NCBI RefSeq assembly: GCF_003058225.1
Contig: NZ_QBUG01000008.1
Coordinates: 1-64,000 of the forward strand
DNA from: Promicromonospora sp. AC04
GTDB taxonomy: Bacteria > Actinomycetota > Actinomycetes > Actinomycetales > Cellulomonadaceae
DNA length: 64,000 nt
Reading direction: 5' to 3'
The notes beneath the pieces are model-generated. The model had not been told where the DNA came from, searched no databases, and saw nothing but the letters and a program-made list of their open reading frames with translations. A program made the position numbers and the translations under genes. Shown one piece after another: positions 1-8,710 of the stretch; the stretch's first letter is position 1, and every line of letters begins with the position of its first letter.

Positions 1-2
1 CC

Positions 3-71
3 CGCGGCCACCACATCCGACTACCCCAAGCCATCGACACCCCACCACCGACCGACGCCGAAGCCGCCTAA
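3..71 (+). CDS. 3' end of an unidentified gene (partial)
   Basis: An open frame enters from the left edge and stops at a TAA at 69-71, giving only about 22 residues ending TPPPTDAEAA. Several codons end in A, so third-position GC is lower than in the surrounding genes. The fragment is too short to identify, and it may be chance. It is followed almost directly by the 9-bp tandem repeat at 122-229. Confidence 0.25.
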   Translation, partial: RGHHIRLPQAIDTPPPTDAEAA

Positions 72-488
72 CCCCGCCGGGCCCGCCTGACCGGCAAGCC
101 CGGCAAGGCCAGGCCCGGCAGACCAAGCAGACCAAGCAGACCAAGCAGACCAAGCAGACCAAGCAGACCAAGCAGACCAAGCAGACCAAGCAGACCAAGC
201 AGGCCAAGCAGGCCAAGCAGGCCAAGCAGGCGGCCCTGACCGGCAGGCAGATCTAACCGGCACACCTTGACGCCCAACTGCTGGGTCAGGGCCCGGCGAA
301 GGAGGACGAGGCGCGCCCGTCCTTCGTGGCGGACCGGGTGATGCAGGGACCGCGCGGCGTGGCCGTCGTGGGGGAGATGCGGGCTGAAGTCGGCGACCCC
401 CTACTTGGTCACGCGCGACCACCTGTCAGGACGCCCCACTCGCGGTTGGCGACGGGTTCAGACCCCTCGCCAGCAGGATCGAACCGCG
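72..488. other. gene-free stretch with repeat and possible gene remnant
   Basis: There is no convincing gene here. The left part is the 9-bp tandem repeat. From about 250 to 470 both strands show codon-like base periodicity. The plus frame after the TAA at 252-254 and the matching minus frame are both open and GC3-rich, but neither has a good start, a ribosome-binding site or a recognisable domain. It could be a decayed gene remnant. The adjacent genuine gene is paaI, which ends at 489 on the minus strand. Confidence 0.35.
122..229. repeat. 9-bp tandem repeat, 12 copies
   Basis: Nine perfect copies of ACCAAGCAG are followed by three copies of GCCAAGCAG with no interruption. The unit equals three codons. 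There are no spacers, so this is a microsatellite-like array and not a CRISPR. Confidence 0.95.
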
Positions 489-884
489 TCAGCGCGGCTC
501 GATCAGCTGGTTGGTGATGCGCGCCGTGCAGATGCGCCGGCCCTCCGTGTCCGTCACGACGATCTCGTGCGACGTGATCGTCCGGCCGAGGTGCACGGGG
601 GTCGCCGTACCGGTCAGGATGCCGTCCGTCGCGCCCCGGTGATGCGTGATGTTGAGGTCCACGCCTGCGCACACCTTGTCCATGGTGCTCGCGTGGATCA
701 GAGCGCACCACGAGCCCAGCGCCTCCGCGAACGCGGCGGTCGCCCCGCCGTGCAGACGGTTCAGCGACTGGGTGTTCCCCGCCACCGGCATGGTGGCTAC
801 GACGCGCTGCGCCGACTGTTCCACGACCTGGATGCCCAGCTTCTGATCGAGGGCACCCAGCGTGATTGTCCAAGGCTCCGTCAT
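489..884 (-). CDS. paaI: PaaI-type hotdog thioesterase
   Basis: The 131-residue product is a single hotdog domain. The family motif LHGGATAAFAE is near residues 44-54, with the Glu of the YdiI/hydroxybenzoyl-CoA thioesterase type in the catalytic position. PaaI enzymes hydrolyse stalled aryl-CoA intermediates (hydroxyphenylacetyl-CoA) and so protect the CoA pool when the phenylacetate pathway stalls. The start ATG overlaps the stop of the TetR gene (ATGA), so it is the last gene of a paaZ-paaR-paaI operon and is probably translationally coupled. The family call is firm; the exact acyl-CoA substrate is inferred from context. Confidence 0.88.
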   Translation of the reverse strand: MTEPWTITLGALDQKLGIQVVEQSAQRVVATMPVAGNTQSLNRLHGGATAAFAEALGSWCALIHASTMDKVCAGVDLNITHHRGATDGILTGTATPVHLGRTITSHEIVVTDTEGRRICTARITNQLIEPR

Positions 885-1681
885 GCCGGCACCTCAGGCA
901 CACCGGGCACCCCAGGCGCGCCGGGCATTCCAGGCGCACCAGCCACACCAGGCGCACCAGCCACACCAGCCGCACCAGCCACACCAGCCGCACCAGCCAC
1001 ACCAGCCGCACCAGCCACACCGACCACCCGAGGACGGCCGGCTTGCTGCTCACTCGGCGGAGGCCGCAGTCCGTCGAAGAGCACGCTCGAGATCGTCGCG
1101 GCAAGCGCGTCCTCGTGCACCGGCCCGCCGGGTCGGTACCAGTCGACGAGGGAGTTGACCATGCCGAAGACGAGCCGGCTGATGACGTCGGGCTCCACGT
1201 CGCTGCGCAGGTCACCCTCCTCGGCCGCCTGCCGGACGAGCGCCGAGAGCCGTTCGTCGATGTGCCGCCGCCGTTCCATCGCCGACCTCTCGAGGTCGCT
1301 GTTGCCGCGGACGCGCAGCAGGAGCGTGACGGCGGGGAGGTGGTCGACGAGGATGCGGACCGCCGCCTCGACGGTGGCCCGCAGGCGCACCGAGCTACGC
1401 TCGCCGTTCGTCGCGTTCGACGCCGCCTCGACCGCCGAGCTCAGCTCCTCCAGCGCCTCGTCCAGCGCCGCCGCGAGCAACGCCTCCTTGCTCGCGAAGT
1501 GGTGGTAGACCGCCGACTTGGTGACGCTCAGCTCCGCGGCGAGGTCGCTGATCGACGTGGCGTCGAATCCACGGCGGTTGAAGAGCGCGATGGCCGTCCG
1601 GAGCACCGCCTCGCGGTCGTGGCCGGGGCGTCCGCGCGGGCGTCGGCCGGTCGCGGCCGTCGACGTGGTGTCCGTGGCCAT
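881..1681 (-). CDS. paaR: TetR-family regulator of phenylacetate genes (PaaR-like)
   Basis: The protein has 266 residues. The N-terminal helix-turn-helix lies near residues 22-70 (FDATSISDLAAELSVTKSAV, then YHHFASKEAL), followed by a TetR ligand-binding domain to about residue 215. TetR-type PaaR proteins repress paa genes and are released by phenylacetyl-CoA. It lies between paaZ (7 bp upstream) and paaI (ATGA overlap), and a PaaR-type site sits in the paaZ/paaA divergent region. The C-terminal tail of about 40 residues is a glycine/alanine/valine repeat (GVAGAA units) not found in ordinary TetR proteins; it looks like replication-slippage expansion of the 3' end. The ligand is inferred. Confidence 0.85.
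   Translation of the reverse strand: MATDTTSTAATGRRPRGRPGHDREAVLRTAIALFNRRGFDATSISDLAAELSVTKSAVYHHFASKEALLAAALDEALEELSSAVEAASNATNGERSSVRLRATVEAAVRILVDHLPAVTLLLRVRGNSDLERSAMERRRHIDERLSALVRQAAEEGDLRSDVEPDVISRLVFGMVNSLVDWYRPGGPVHEDALAATISSVLFDGLRPPPSEQQAGRPRVVGVAGAAGVAGAAGVAGAAGVAGAPGVAGAPGMPGAPGVPGVPEVPA
926..1021 (-). repeat. 18-bp tandem repeat encoding the C-terminal tail of PaaR
   Basis: Degenerate to perfect copies of an 18-bp unit built on ACCAGCC with GCACC/ACACC alternation encode repeated Gly-Val-Ala-Gly-Ala-Ala on the minus strand. The unit is in frame, so copy-number change would only lengthen the tail. Confidence 0.85.
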
Positions 1682-1688
1682 GGCTTCC

Positions 1689-3764
1689 TCAGCTCTCCCC
1701 GGTATTCGTGGCGGTCGTGGCGTTCGTGGCGGTCTTCGCGACGAGGGTCAGCACGTCGTACGTCGCCACCTGCTCGTCATTCTGGTTGGTGACCGTAGCC
1801 TCCCAGCGGACCTCGCCGTAGTCGGCCGAGCTGCGCGGAGTGATCTGCTTGACGGTCAGGGTGACCCGGATGGTGTCGTCCACCCGGACCGGAGTGAGGA
1901 ACCGCAGGCCGTCGATGCCGAAGTTGGCGAGCACCGGGCCTGGGTTCGGCTCCACGAAGAGGCCTGCGGCCAGGGACACCACGAGGTAGCCGTGCGCCAC
2001 GAGGCCGCCGAAGAACGGGTTCGCTGCCGCGGCCTCCGGGTCGGTGTGCGCGTAGAAGGTGTCCCCGGTGAACTCCGCGAAGTGGTCGATGTCGTCCAGC
2101 GTGACGGTCCGCGACGCCGTCTCGATGGTGTCGCCGATGCGCAGCTCGGCGAGGGACTTGCGGAACGGGTGCACCGCGTCGAGCCGCCGCCGCGACCCCG
2201 TGGTCCACCGGCCGGTGATCGCGGTGAGCATGTCGGGGGAGCCCTGGATCGCCGTGCGCTGCATGTGGTGCAGGACGCCGCGGATGCCGCCCAGCTCCTC
2301 GCCGCCGCCGGCGCGGCCCGGGCCGCCGTGCACGAGCATCGGCAGCGGGCTGCCGTGGCCGGTCGACTCGGCGGCGTCGTCGCGGTCGAGGATCAGCAGG
2401 CGGCCGTGCCAGGGCGCGAGCCCGCGGGCCACGTCGCGGGCGACCTGCGGGTCGTGCGTGACCAGCGACGCCACCAGGCTGCCCCGGCCGCGGGCGGCCA
2501 GCGCGATCGCCTCGTCCAGAGACCCGTAGGTGAGCACGGTGGCGACCGGGCCGAACGGCTCCACGTCGTGCGGCTCGGCGGCGCCGGGGCGTGCCCGCAG
2601 CAGGACAGGGGAGAGGAACGCGCCGCGTTCGGCGTCGGCGCCCACGACGTCGACGTGCGCCGGGTTGCCGTACACGATGTCGGCGGAGGCGCGCAGCGCC
2701 TCGATGGCCTTGCGCACCTCGTCGCGCTGGGCGAGGCTCGCGAGCGCGCCCATCCGGACGGTCTCGTCGGCCGGGTCGCCGACGGTGATCCGGGCCAGGC
2801 GCGCGCTGATCGCGCCGACGACGGCGTCCGCGAGCGCCTCCGGGACGATGACGCGCCGGATCGCCGTGCACTTCTGGCCGGCCTTGACGGTCATCTCGGT
2901 GACGACGCCCTTGACGAACAGGTCGAACTCCTGGTCCTGCTGGGTCACGTCGGGCCCGAGGACGGAGCAGTTCAGCGAGTCGGCCTCGACGCCGAGGCGG
3001 ACGCCGCGGTGCAGCACCGCGGGGTGGTTGCGCAGGATCTCGGCGGTGTGCGCGGAGCCGGTGAAGGCGACGGCGTCCTGCTCGCCGAGCTCGTCCAGCA
3101 GCGTGCCCGCGCTGCCGCAGACGAGCTGCAGGCTGCCCTCGGGGAGGATGCCGGAGGCGATGATCCGTCGGACGACCGCTTCGGTGAGGTACGCCGTCTG
3201 GCTGCCCGGCTTGACGATGCTGGGCAGGCCCGCGAGGAAGGCGGGGGCCAGCTTCTCGAGCATGCCCCACACGGGAAAGTTGAAGGCGTTGATCTGCACG
3301 GCGACGCCGAGGCGCGAGGTGTACAGGTGCTGGCCGACGAAGGTGCCGCCCTTGCCGAGCGGCTCGAGGGCGCCGTCGAGGACGACGGTGTCGTCCGGCA
3401 GCTCCCGTTTGCCCTTGCTCGCATAGCTGAACACCGTGCCGATGCCGCCGTCGATGTCGACCATCGAGTCGCGCCGCGTGGCTCCCGTCCGCAGCGAAAC
3501 CGCGTAGAACTCGTCCTTGAACCCGCCCAGGTGCAGTGCGAGCTCCTTGAGCAGGGTCGCCCGCTCGTGGAACGTCAGCCGCCGCACGGCCGGGCCGCCG
3601 ACGTCGCGCGCGTGGGTGACCAGCGCTGCGAAGTCGAGGCCGTGGCTCGAGACCCGGGTGACCTCCTGACCGGTCACGGCGTCGAGGACGGGCTCGCCGT
3701 CGTCCGTCCCGCGGAACCAGCTGCCCGCGACGTAGCTCTCCAGCTGTGTGCTCACTGTGCGCAC
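1689..3764 (-). CDS. paaZ: PaaZ: oxepin-CoA hydrolase / semialdehyde dehydrogenase
   Basis: The 691-residue fusion matches the usual PaaZ length of about 680. Residues 1-520 are an aldehyde dehydrogenase with the catalytic Cys at about 299 in GQKCTAIRR and the fold motif NAFNFPVWGMLEK. Residues 540-690 are a MaoC-type hotdog hydratase (FTGDTFYAHTDPEAA, FGGLVAHGYL). It opens the oxepin-CoA ring and oxidises the resulting aldehyde to 3-oxo-5,6-didehydrosuberyl-CoA. It is the first gene of the leftward operon, 103 bp from the divergent paaA region. Both active sites look intact. Confidence 0.93.
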   Translation of the reverse strand: MRTVSTQLESYVAGSWFRGTDDGEPVLDAVTGQEVTRVSSHGLDFAALVTHARDVGGPAVRRLTFHERATLLKELALHLGGFKDEFYAVSLRTGATRRDSMVDIDGGIGTVFSYASKGKRELPDDTVVLDGALEPLGKGGTFVGQHLYTSRLGVAVQINAFNFPVWGMLEKLAPAFLAGLPSIVKPGSQTAYLTEAVVRRIIASGILPEGSLQLVCGSAGTLLDELGEQDAVAFTGSAHTAEILRNHPAVLHRGVRLGVEADSLNCSVLGPDVTQQDQEFDLFVKGVVTEMTVKAGQKCTAIRRVIVPEALADAVVGAISARLARITVGDPADETVRMGALASLAQRDEVRKAIEALRASADIVYGNPAHVDVVGADAERGAFLSPVLLRARPGAAEPHDVEPFGPVATVLTYGSLDEAIALAARGRGSLVASLVTHDPQVARDVARGLAPWHGRLLILDRDDAAESTGHGSPLPMLVHGGPGRAGGGEELGGIRGVLHHMQRTAIQGSPDMLTAITGRWTTGSRRRLDAVHPFRKSLAELRIGDTIETASRTVTLDDIDHFAEFTGDTFYAHTDPEAAAANPFFGGLVAHGYLVVSLAAGLFVEPNPGPVLANFGIDGLRFLTPVRVDDTIRVTLTVKQITPRSSADYGEVRWEATVTNQNDEQVATYDVLTLVAKTATNATTATNTGES

Positions 3765-3820
3765 CCCTTCGGATCGGTCGGCCCGGGCCGTTGTGCAACC
3801 CGCTGCGGCTGTGTCAATCT

Positions 3821-3841
3821 AGTACAGAACGTTCGGTCAGT
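3821..3841. promoter_or_regulatory. putative PaaR operator
   Basis: The sequence on the minus strand reads ACTGACCGAACGTTCTGTAC. It is a dyad centred on GAACGTTC between the divergent paaZ and paaA genes. Its left half matches the pattern I recall for the corynebacterial PaaR box (ACTNACCGNNCG with a mirrored right half), while the right half is weaker. Its place allows control of both operons. Confidence 0.6.
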
Positions 3842-3873
3842 AAATAGTCGCAGCAGCGCCACCGGAGGTGCCC

Positions 3874-4908
3874 ATGTCGGTAGTCGCCGAGCCCGAGCCA
3901 GAGGTTGAGCCTGAGAGCCAGGCGCAGCTCGAGGCGCGCTTCCAGGCCGTGATCGGCCGCAAGGACCGCATCGAGCCCCGCGACTGGATGCCGGAGGCCT
4001 ACCGCAGGACGCTGGTGCGCCAGGTCGCCCAGCACGCCCATTCCGAGATCATCGGCATGCAGCCGGAGGGGAGCTGGGTCGGCCGCGCGCCCTCGCTGCG
4101 ACGCAAGGCGATCCTGCTCGCCAAGGTGCAGGACGAGGCGGGGCACGGCCTCTACCTCTACTCGGCCACCGAGACGCTCGGCGTCTCCCGCCAGGAGCTG
4201 ACCGAGATGCTCATCAGCGGCAAGCAGAAGTACTCCTCGATCTTCAACTACCCCACGCTCTCCTACGCCGACATGGGCACCATCGGCTGGCTGGTCGACG
4301 GCGCCGCGATCTGCAACCAGGTGCCCTTGTGCCGCACCTCGTTCGGGCCTTACGGCCGGGCCATGATCCGCATCTGCAAGGAGGAGTCCTTCCACCAGCG
4401 GCAGGGCTACGAGCTGCTGATGACGATGATGCGCGGCACCGATGAGCAGCGCGCCATGGTCCAGGAGTCGGTGGACCGGTTCTGGTGGCCGTCGCTGATG
4501 ATGTTCGGCCCGCCGGACGACGCGTCGCCCAACACCGCGCAGTCCATGGCGTGGGGCGTCAAGACGCACACCAACGACGAGCTGCGCCAGCGCTTCGTCG
4601 ACATGACGGTGCCCCAGGCGAAGGCGCTCGGCGTGACCCTGCCCGATCCCGAGCTGGTCTGGAACGAACAGCGCGGGGCGCACGACTTCGGGCAGCCGGA
4701 CTGGGACGAGTTCTGGGACGTCGTCAAGGGGAACGGGCCGTGCAACGCCCAGCGAGTCGCGCACCGCAAGAGGGCCTGGGACGACGGCGCGTGGGTCCGC
4801 GAGGCGGCGCTCGCCTTCGCGAACAGCGAGAACGGCGAGACCAGCGCGACCAGCGCGACCAGCAAGAGCAACGAGAGCAACCAGAGCAACGAGACGGGGA
4901 CGGCATGA
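3874..4908 (+). CDS. paaA: PaaA, catalytic subunit of phenylacetyl-CoA epoxidase
   Basis: The product has 344 residues and is a bacterial diiron oxygenase. The metal ligands are visible as E58, E88-A-G-H91 and E171-S-F-H174 (two ExxH pairs). With PaaB, C, D and E it epoxidises the ring of phenylacetyl-CoA using O2 and NADPH. I chose the ATG at 3874 because GGAGG lies at 3864-3868; an in-frame GTG at 3868 overlaps that site. The last 25 or so residues are a Ser/Thr/Asn/Glu repeat ([18 protein letters not shown]) absent from ordinary PaaA. The stop overlaps paaB (ATGA). Confidence 0.95.
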   Translation: MSVVAEPEPEVEPESQAQLEARFQAVIGRKDRIEPRDWMPEAYRRTLVRQVAQHAHSEIIGMQPEGSWVGRAPSLRRKAILLAKVQDEAGHGLYLYSATETLGVSRQELTEMLISGKQKYSSIFNYPTLSYADMGTIGWLVDGAAICNQVPLCRTSFGPYGRAMIRICKEESFHQRQGYELLMTMMRGTDEQRAMVQESVDRFWWPSLMMFGPPDDASPNTAQSMAWGVKTHTNDELRQRFVDMTVPQAKALGVTLPDPELVWNEQRGAHDFGQPDWDEFWDVVKGNGPCNAQRVAHRKRAWDDGAWVREAALAFANSENGETSATSATSKSNESNQSNETGTA

Positions 4909-5201
4909 CCGGCCAGGTCAGCGGCGAGTGGCCGCTCTACGAGGTGTTCGTCCGCGGCAAGCGCGGCCTGAACCACGTCCATGTCGGGTCGCTGCACGCG
5001 CCGGACGACGAGCTGGCGGTGCGCCACGCCCGCGACGTCTACACCCGCCGCAACGAGGGTGTGAGCATCTGGGTCGTCCGCTCGTCCGCGATCACCGCGT
5101 CCAGCCCGGACGAGAAGGATCCGCTCTTCGCGCCCAGCGGGGACAAGGTGTACCGGCACCCGACGTTCTACGACATCCCCGCCGACGTACCGCACATGTA
5201 G
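4905..5201 (+). CDS. paaB: PaaB, epoxidase structural subunit
   Basis: The 98-residue protein is standard PaaB length, with the typical start [21 protein letters not shown] and the end [13 protein letters not shown]. PaaB is a small subunit that bridges PaaAC units in the epoxidase complex. The ATG overlaps the paaA stop by ATGA. The 51-bp gap to paaC is made of GGGATAC repeats. Confidence 0.93.
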   Translation: MTGQVSGEWPLYEVFVRGKRGLNHVHVGSLHAPDDELAVRHARDVYTRRNEGVSIWVVRSSAITASSPDEKDPLFAPSGDKVYRHPTFYDIPADVPHM

Positions 5202-5240
5202 GGATACCCGCAGGGATACAGGTAGGGATACACGGAGGGA
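5199..5240. repeat. 12-bp repeat in the paaB-paaC spacer
   Basis: GGGATAC recurs three times at 12-bp spacing, starting at the paaB stop codon itself, and a partial copy (GGAGGGAGAGG) supplies the paaC ribosome-binding site. The array fills almost the whole spacer. Confidence 0.8.
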
Positions 5241-5252
5241 GAGGACCACCGC

Positions 5253-6215
5253 ATGCCCGACGTCCGGACGCACGAGCCCGACGAGCACGACAACGCCTAC
5301 TCGGGGCTGCTCGTCAACGACGCCCACTGGGCCTTCGGGACCGACTTCGAGGATCCGCTGGCCGGCGTCGACACCACGGTGCCCGACGGCGTCGACCCGG
5401 CGACCCTGGCGACGTACTGCCTGATGCTCGGCGACGACGCCCTCGTGCTCTCGCAGCGGCTCGCCGAGTGGTGCAGCAACGCGCCGGACCTCGAGGAGGA
5501 CATAGCGCTCTCCAACATCGCGCTCGACCTGCTCGGCCAGGCGCGGCTGCTGCTCGCCCGGGCGGCGGCCGCGGACGGCTCGCAGGTCCCCGCGCTGCCC
5601 GACGGCTCGCCGGTCCCGGACGAGGACCGGCTGGCGTTCTTCCGTGACGGCGTGCAGTTCCGCAACGTGCGGCTCGCCGAGGTCCCCAACGGCGACTTCG
5701 CCCAGACGATCGCCCGGATCCTGCTCTTCTCCTCGTGGCGCCTTGCCCTCTTCGAGGAGCTGTCGCACAGCCGCGACGCCGTGCTCGCCGCGGTGGCCGC
5801 CAAGGGCGTCAAGGAGCTGACCTACCACCGCGACTTCGCCGGACGCTGGTTCCTGACCCTGGCCCGCGGCACCGACGAGTCACGGCGGCGCCTGCTCGCC
5901 GGGCTCGACGCGCTGTGGCCGTACTGGGCGGAGCTGTTCGAGACGCACGAGGTCGAGCGCGCGACCGCGCTGGCCGGCGTCGGGGTCGACCCGGCCGGCA
6001 TCGCCGCGGACGTCGACGCCGTCGTCGAGCAGGTGCTGGCGGTGAGCGGCGTCGACCGGCCGGCCGTGCCCCCGCTCGCCGGGGTCCAGGGGAGCAAGGG
6101 GGACAAGGGGAGCACGGGGAGCAAGGGTCGCGACGGCCGCCACACCGAGGCGCACAGCCGGATGATCGCCGAGATGCAGGTCGTCGCCCGCGCGCACCCC
6201 AGGGGGCAGTGGTGA
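5253..6215 (+). CDS. paaC: PaaC, structural partner of PaaA
   Basis: The protein has 320 residues. PaaC is the ferritin-like partner that holds PaaA in the epoxidase but lacks iron. The conserved core runs from YCLMLGDDALVLSQRLAEWC to HTEAHSRMIAEMQVVARAHP. Before that terminal helix is a low-complexity insert of about 20 residues (GVQGSKGDKGSTGSKGRDG) with a Gly-x-Lys rhythm like a short collagen segment, encoded by repeats near 6085-6135. The last codons overlap paaD (GTGA). Confidence 0.93.
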   Translation: MPDVRTHEPDEHDNAYSGLLVNDAHWAFGTDFEDPLAGVDTTVPDGVDPATLATYCLMLGDDALVLSQRLAEWCSNAPDLEEDIALSNIALDLLGQARLLLARAAAADGSQVPALPDGSPVPDEDRLAFFRDGVQFRNVRLAEVPNGDFAQTIARILLFSSWRLALFEELSHSRDAVLAAVAAKGVKELTYHRDFAGRWFLTLARGTDESRRRLLAGLDALWPYWAELFETHEVERATALAGVGVDPAGIAADVDAVVEQVLAVSGVDRPAVPPLAGVQGSKGDKGSTGSKGRDGRHTEAHSRMIAEMQVVARAHPRGQW

Positions 6216-6823
6216 CCGCCGCGCTCCGCCGGGGCCCGGCGTTCGACCGGGGCCAGGTACTTGGTCAGGACCCGGTACTTGGTCAGGACCCGATGTTCGA
6301 CCAGGAGCCGGCACCGGGCCGGGACAGCATGCTCGAACGCGCACGCCAGGCCGCCTCCGCCGTCGTCGACCCCGAGCTGCCGATGCTCACGCTGGTCGAC
6401 CTCGGGGTCCTGCGCGACGTCAGGATCGACGACGACGGCGTGGTCACCGCCGCGATCACGCCCACCTACTCCGGCTGCCCGGCCATGGCGACCATGCGCG
6501 ACGACCTCCTGCGCGAGCTGCAGGCCGCCGGCTTCGCCGACGCGCGGGTGCGGGTCGTCCTCGAACCGGCCTGGACCACCGACTGGATCACCCCGGCCGG
6601 GCGGGCGGCGCTCGCGGCCGCCGGGATCTCCCCGCCGGGACCGGCCCCGCGGCGATCCGGCCCGGTGCTGCTGCAGCTCGTGCCTCCGCGGCGCGCGGTG
6701 CGCTGCCCGCAGTGCGGGTCCGACGACGTTGTGGTCGGCTCGGAGTTCGGCTCCACCGCGTGCAAGGCGCTGTACCGCTGCCGGTCCTGCCTGGAGCCGT
6801 TCGACCACGTGAAGGAGATCTGA
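6212..6823 (+). CDS. paaD: PaaD, DUF59-type assembly factor
   Basis: The product has 203 residues. A DUF59/MIP18 domain (VVDPELPMLTLVDLGVLRDV, YSGCPAM) spans about residues 48-125, followed by a C-terminal zinc ribbon with CPQCG and CRSC pairs. PaaD is thought to help mature the epoxidase metal centres. The GTG start overlaps the paaC stop. The first 45 residues are an extension holding a twice-repeated GQDP unit (18 bp), unlike the short N-terminus of typical PaaD; a later start (for example ATG at 6293) is possible. Confidence 0.9.
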   Translation: MTAALRRGPAFDRGQVLGQDPVLGQDPMFDQEPAPGRDSMLERARQAASAVVDPELPMLTLVDLGVLRDVRIDDDGVVTAAITPTYSGCPAMATMRDDLLRELQAAGFADARVRVVLEPAWTTDWITPAGRAALAAAGISPPGPAPRRSGPVLLQLVPPRRAVRCPQCGSDDVVVGSEFGSTACKALYRCRSCLEPFDHVKEI

Positions 6824-6824
6824 C

Positions 6825-7970
6825 GTGACCGCCACCCTTCCGGCCGACGCCGACCCCGCCACCCTTCCAGGCGCCGCCGACGCCGACGCCGCCACCGCCG
6901 ACCCCGCCGTCGCCGCGCGCAGGACGTTCCACACGCTCACCGTGACCGACGTCGAGCAGCTCACCGACGACGCGGCCGCCGTGACCTTCGGCCTGCCCGC
7001 CGCCCTGCGGGACGTGTTCGACTTCGCCGCCGGCCAGTCGCTGACGCTGCGGCGCACCATCGACGGCGTCGAGCACCGCCGCACCTACTCCATCTGCGCG
7101 CCCGTCGGCAGCGCGCCGCGGATCGGCGTCCGCGAGATCCCCGAAGGTCTGTTCTCGTCCTGGCTGGTGCGTGAGGTGCGACCCGGCGACCAGGTGGAGG
7201 TACAACCCCCGAGCGGCAGCTTCCGGGCCGACCCCGCCGAGGGCGGGCGGCACCTGTGCATAGCGGCGGGCTCGGGCATCACGCCGATGCTCTCGATCGT
7301 GTCCACCGTGCTCGGCAACCCGGACGCGCAGGTGACGCTGCTCTACGGCAACCGCACCACCAGCTCGGTGATGTTCGCCGAGGAGCTGGCGGACCTCAAG
7401 GACGCCCACCACGGCCAGCTCGACCTGGTCCACGTCCTGTCCCGGGAGCCGCGCGACGTCGAGCTGTTCTCGGGCCGGCTCGACGGCGACCGGCTGCGCG
7501 AGCTGCTGACCCGCGTCGTCCCGGTCGGCGACATGGACCACGTCTGGCTCTGCGGGCCGTTCGGCATGCTGACCGAGGCCCGGGCGGTGCTCGACGAGCT
7601 CGGGGTCCCAGCCGGGCGGGTGCACTTCGAGCTCTTCTGGGTCGACGCGCCCCCGCCCGAGCTGCGGCACGCGGACCGGGTGGTCGAGGGGGCGACGAGC
7701 GAGGTGACGGTCATCCTCGACGGCCGGTCGACGACCACCGCGATGCCGCAGGACAAGCGGCTCCTCGACGCCGCGCAGGAGGTCCGCGCCGACCTGCCCT
7801 TCGCGTGCAAGGGCGGCGTCTGCGGCACCTGCCGCGCGAAGGTCCGCGCGGGCGAGGTCGACATGGTGCGCAACTACGCCCTCGAACCGGAGGAGGTCGC
7901 CGCCGGCTTCGTCCTGACCTGCCAGACGTTCCCGGTCAGCGACGAGGTAGTCGTGGACTACGACGCATGA
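6825..7970 (+). CDS. paaE: PaaE, epoxidase reductase
   Basis: The 381-residue flavoprotein has an FAD domain (RRTYSICAP), an NAD(P)H domain (CIAAGSGITPMLSI) and a C-terminal plant-type 2Fe-2S domain with Cys 328, 333, 336 and 366. It passes electrons from NADPH to the PaaA diiron site. A GTG start one base after the paaD stop is used. The first 30 residues are an Ala/Asp/Pro-rich repeat-like leader. The stop overlaps paaF (ATGA). Confidence 0.94.
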   Translation: MTATLPADADPATLPGAADADAATADPAVAARRTFHTLTVTDVEQLTDDAAAVTFGLPAALRDVFDFAAGQSLTLRRTIDGVEHRRTYSICAPVGSAPRIGVREIPEGLFSSWLVREVRPGDQVEVQPPSGSFRADPAEGGRHLCIAAGSGITPMLSIVSTVLGNPDAQVTLLYGNRTTSSVMFAEELADLKDAHHGQLDLVHVLSREPRDVELFSGRLDGDRLRELLTRVVPVGDMDHVWLCGPFGMLTEARAVLDELGVPAGRVHFELFWVDAPPPELRHADRVVEGATSEVTVILDGRSTTTAMPQDKRLLDAAQEVRADLPFACKGGVCGTCRAKVRAGEVDMVRNYALEPEEVAAGFVLTCQTFPVSDEVVVDYDA

Positions 7971-8710
7971 GCGCGCCCCTGCTGGTCGAGGAGCACGCCG
8001 ACCGGGTGGTCCTGCGGCTGAACCGCCCCGAGGTCCGCAACGCCATCGACCTGGCGATGGTCGGGGCCCTGCACGAGGCCTGCGCAGCGCTGGAGGCCGC
8101 ACCGCGGGTGGCGCTCCTGATCGGCTCCGGCGGCACCTTCGCCGCGGGCGCGGACATCGCCCAGCTGCGCGAACGGCGTCGGGACGACGCGCTCGCGGGC
8201 ATCAACTCCGGCATCTTCGACCGGATCCACCGGCTGCCGATGCCGGTCGTCGCGCTCGTCGACGGGTACGCCCTCGGGGGCGGCGCGGAGCTCGCGTACG
8301 CGTGCGACTTCCGGATCGGCACTCCCGCGACCAGGATCGGCAACCCCGAGCCGGGCCTCGGCATCCTCGCCGCGGCCGGCGCCGCGTGGCGGCTGAAGGA
8401 ACTCGTCGGCGAGCCCCTGGCCAAGGAGGTGCTGCTGGCGGGGCGCGTGCTCGACGCCGAGGAGGCACTGGCGGTGCGCCTGCTCAACGACGTGGCCGAG
8501 GCCGACGACCTCGAGGCGGCCGGCCATCGCCTCGTCGACCGCATCACCGCCCAGGCGCCGCTCGCGGTGCGGCTCACCAAGTCCGTCCTGGACGCACCGC
8601 GGGACGCCCACCCGCTGGTCGACGACATCGCGCAGGCGGTGCTGTTCGAGACCCAGGACAAGACCGACCGGATGACGGCGTTCCTCGATCGCCGGAAGGA
8701 GAAGCCATGA
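7967..8710 (+). CDS. paaF: PaaF-like enoyl-CoA hydratase
   Basis: The 247-residue crotonase has both hydratase glutamates: E108 in ALGGGAELAYACD and E128 in GNPEPGLG. In the pathway, PaaF hydrates 2,3-didehydroadipyl-CoA. The order paaF-paaH-paaG after paaE and the ATGA overlaps on both sides support the role. It could act more generally in beta-oxidation. Confidence 0.88.
   Translation: MSAPLLVEEHADRVVLRLNRPEVRNAIDLAMVGALHEACAALEAAPRVALLIGSGGTFAAGADIAQLRERRRDDALAGINSGIFDRIHRLPMPVVALVDGYALGGGAELAYACDFRIGTPATRIGNPEPGLGILAAAGAAWRLKELVGEPLAKEVLLAGRVLDAEEALAVRLLNDVAEADDLEAAGHRLVDRITAQAPLAVRLTKSVLDAPRDAHPLVDDIAQAVLFETQDKTDRMTAFLDRRKEKP

Noticed and set aside
122-229. CRISPR-like array
   Set aside because: The 9-bp units are directly adjacent with no spacers; it is a simple tandem repeat.
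1518-3908. Plus-strand open frame of 796 codons over paaZ
   Set aside because: Shadow of paaZ; paaZ has two intact catalytic domains on the other strand.
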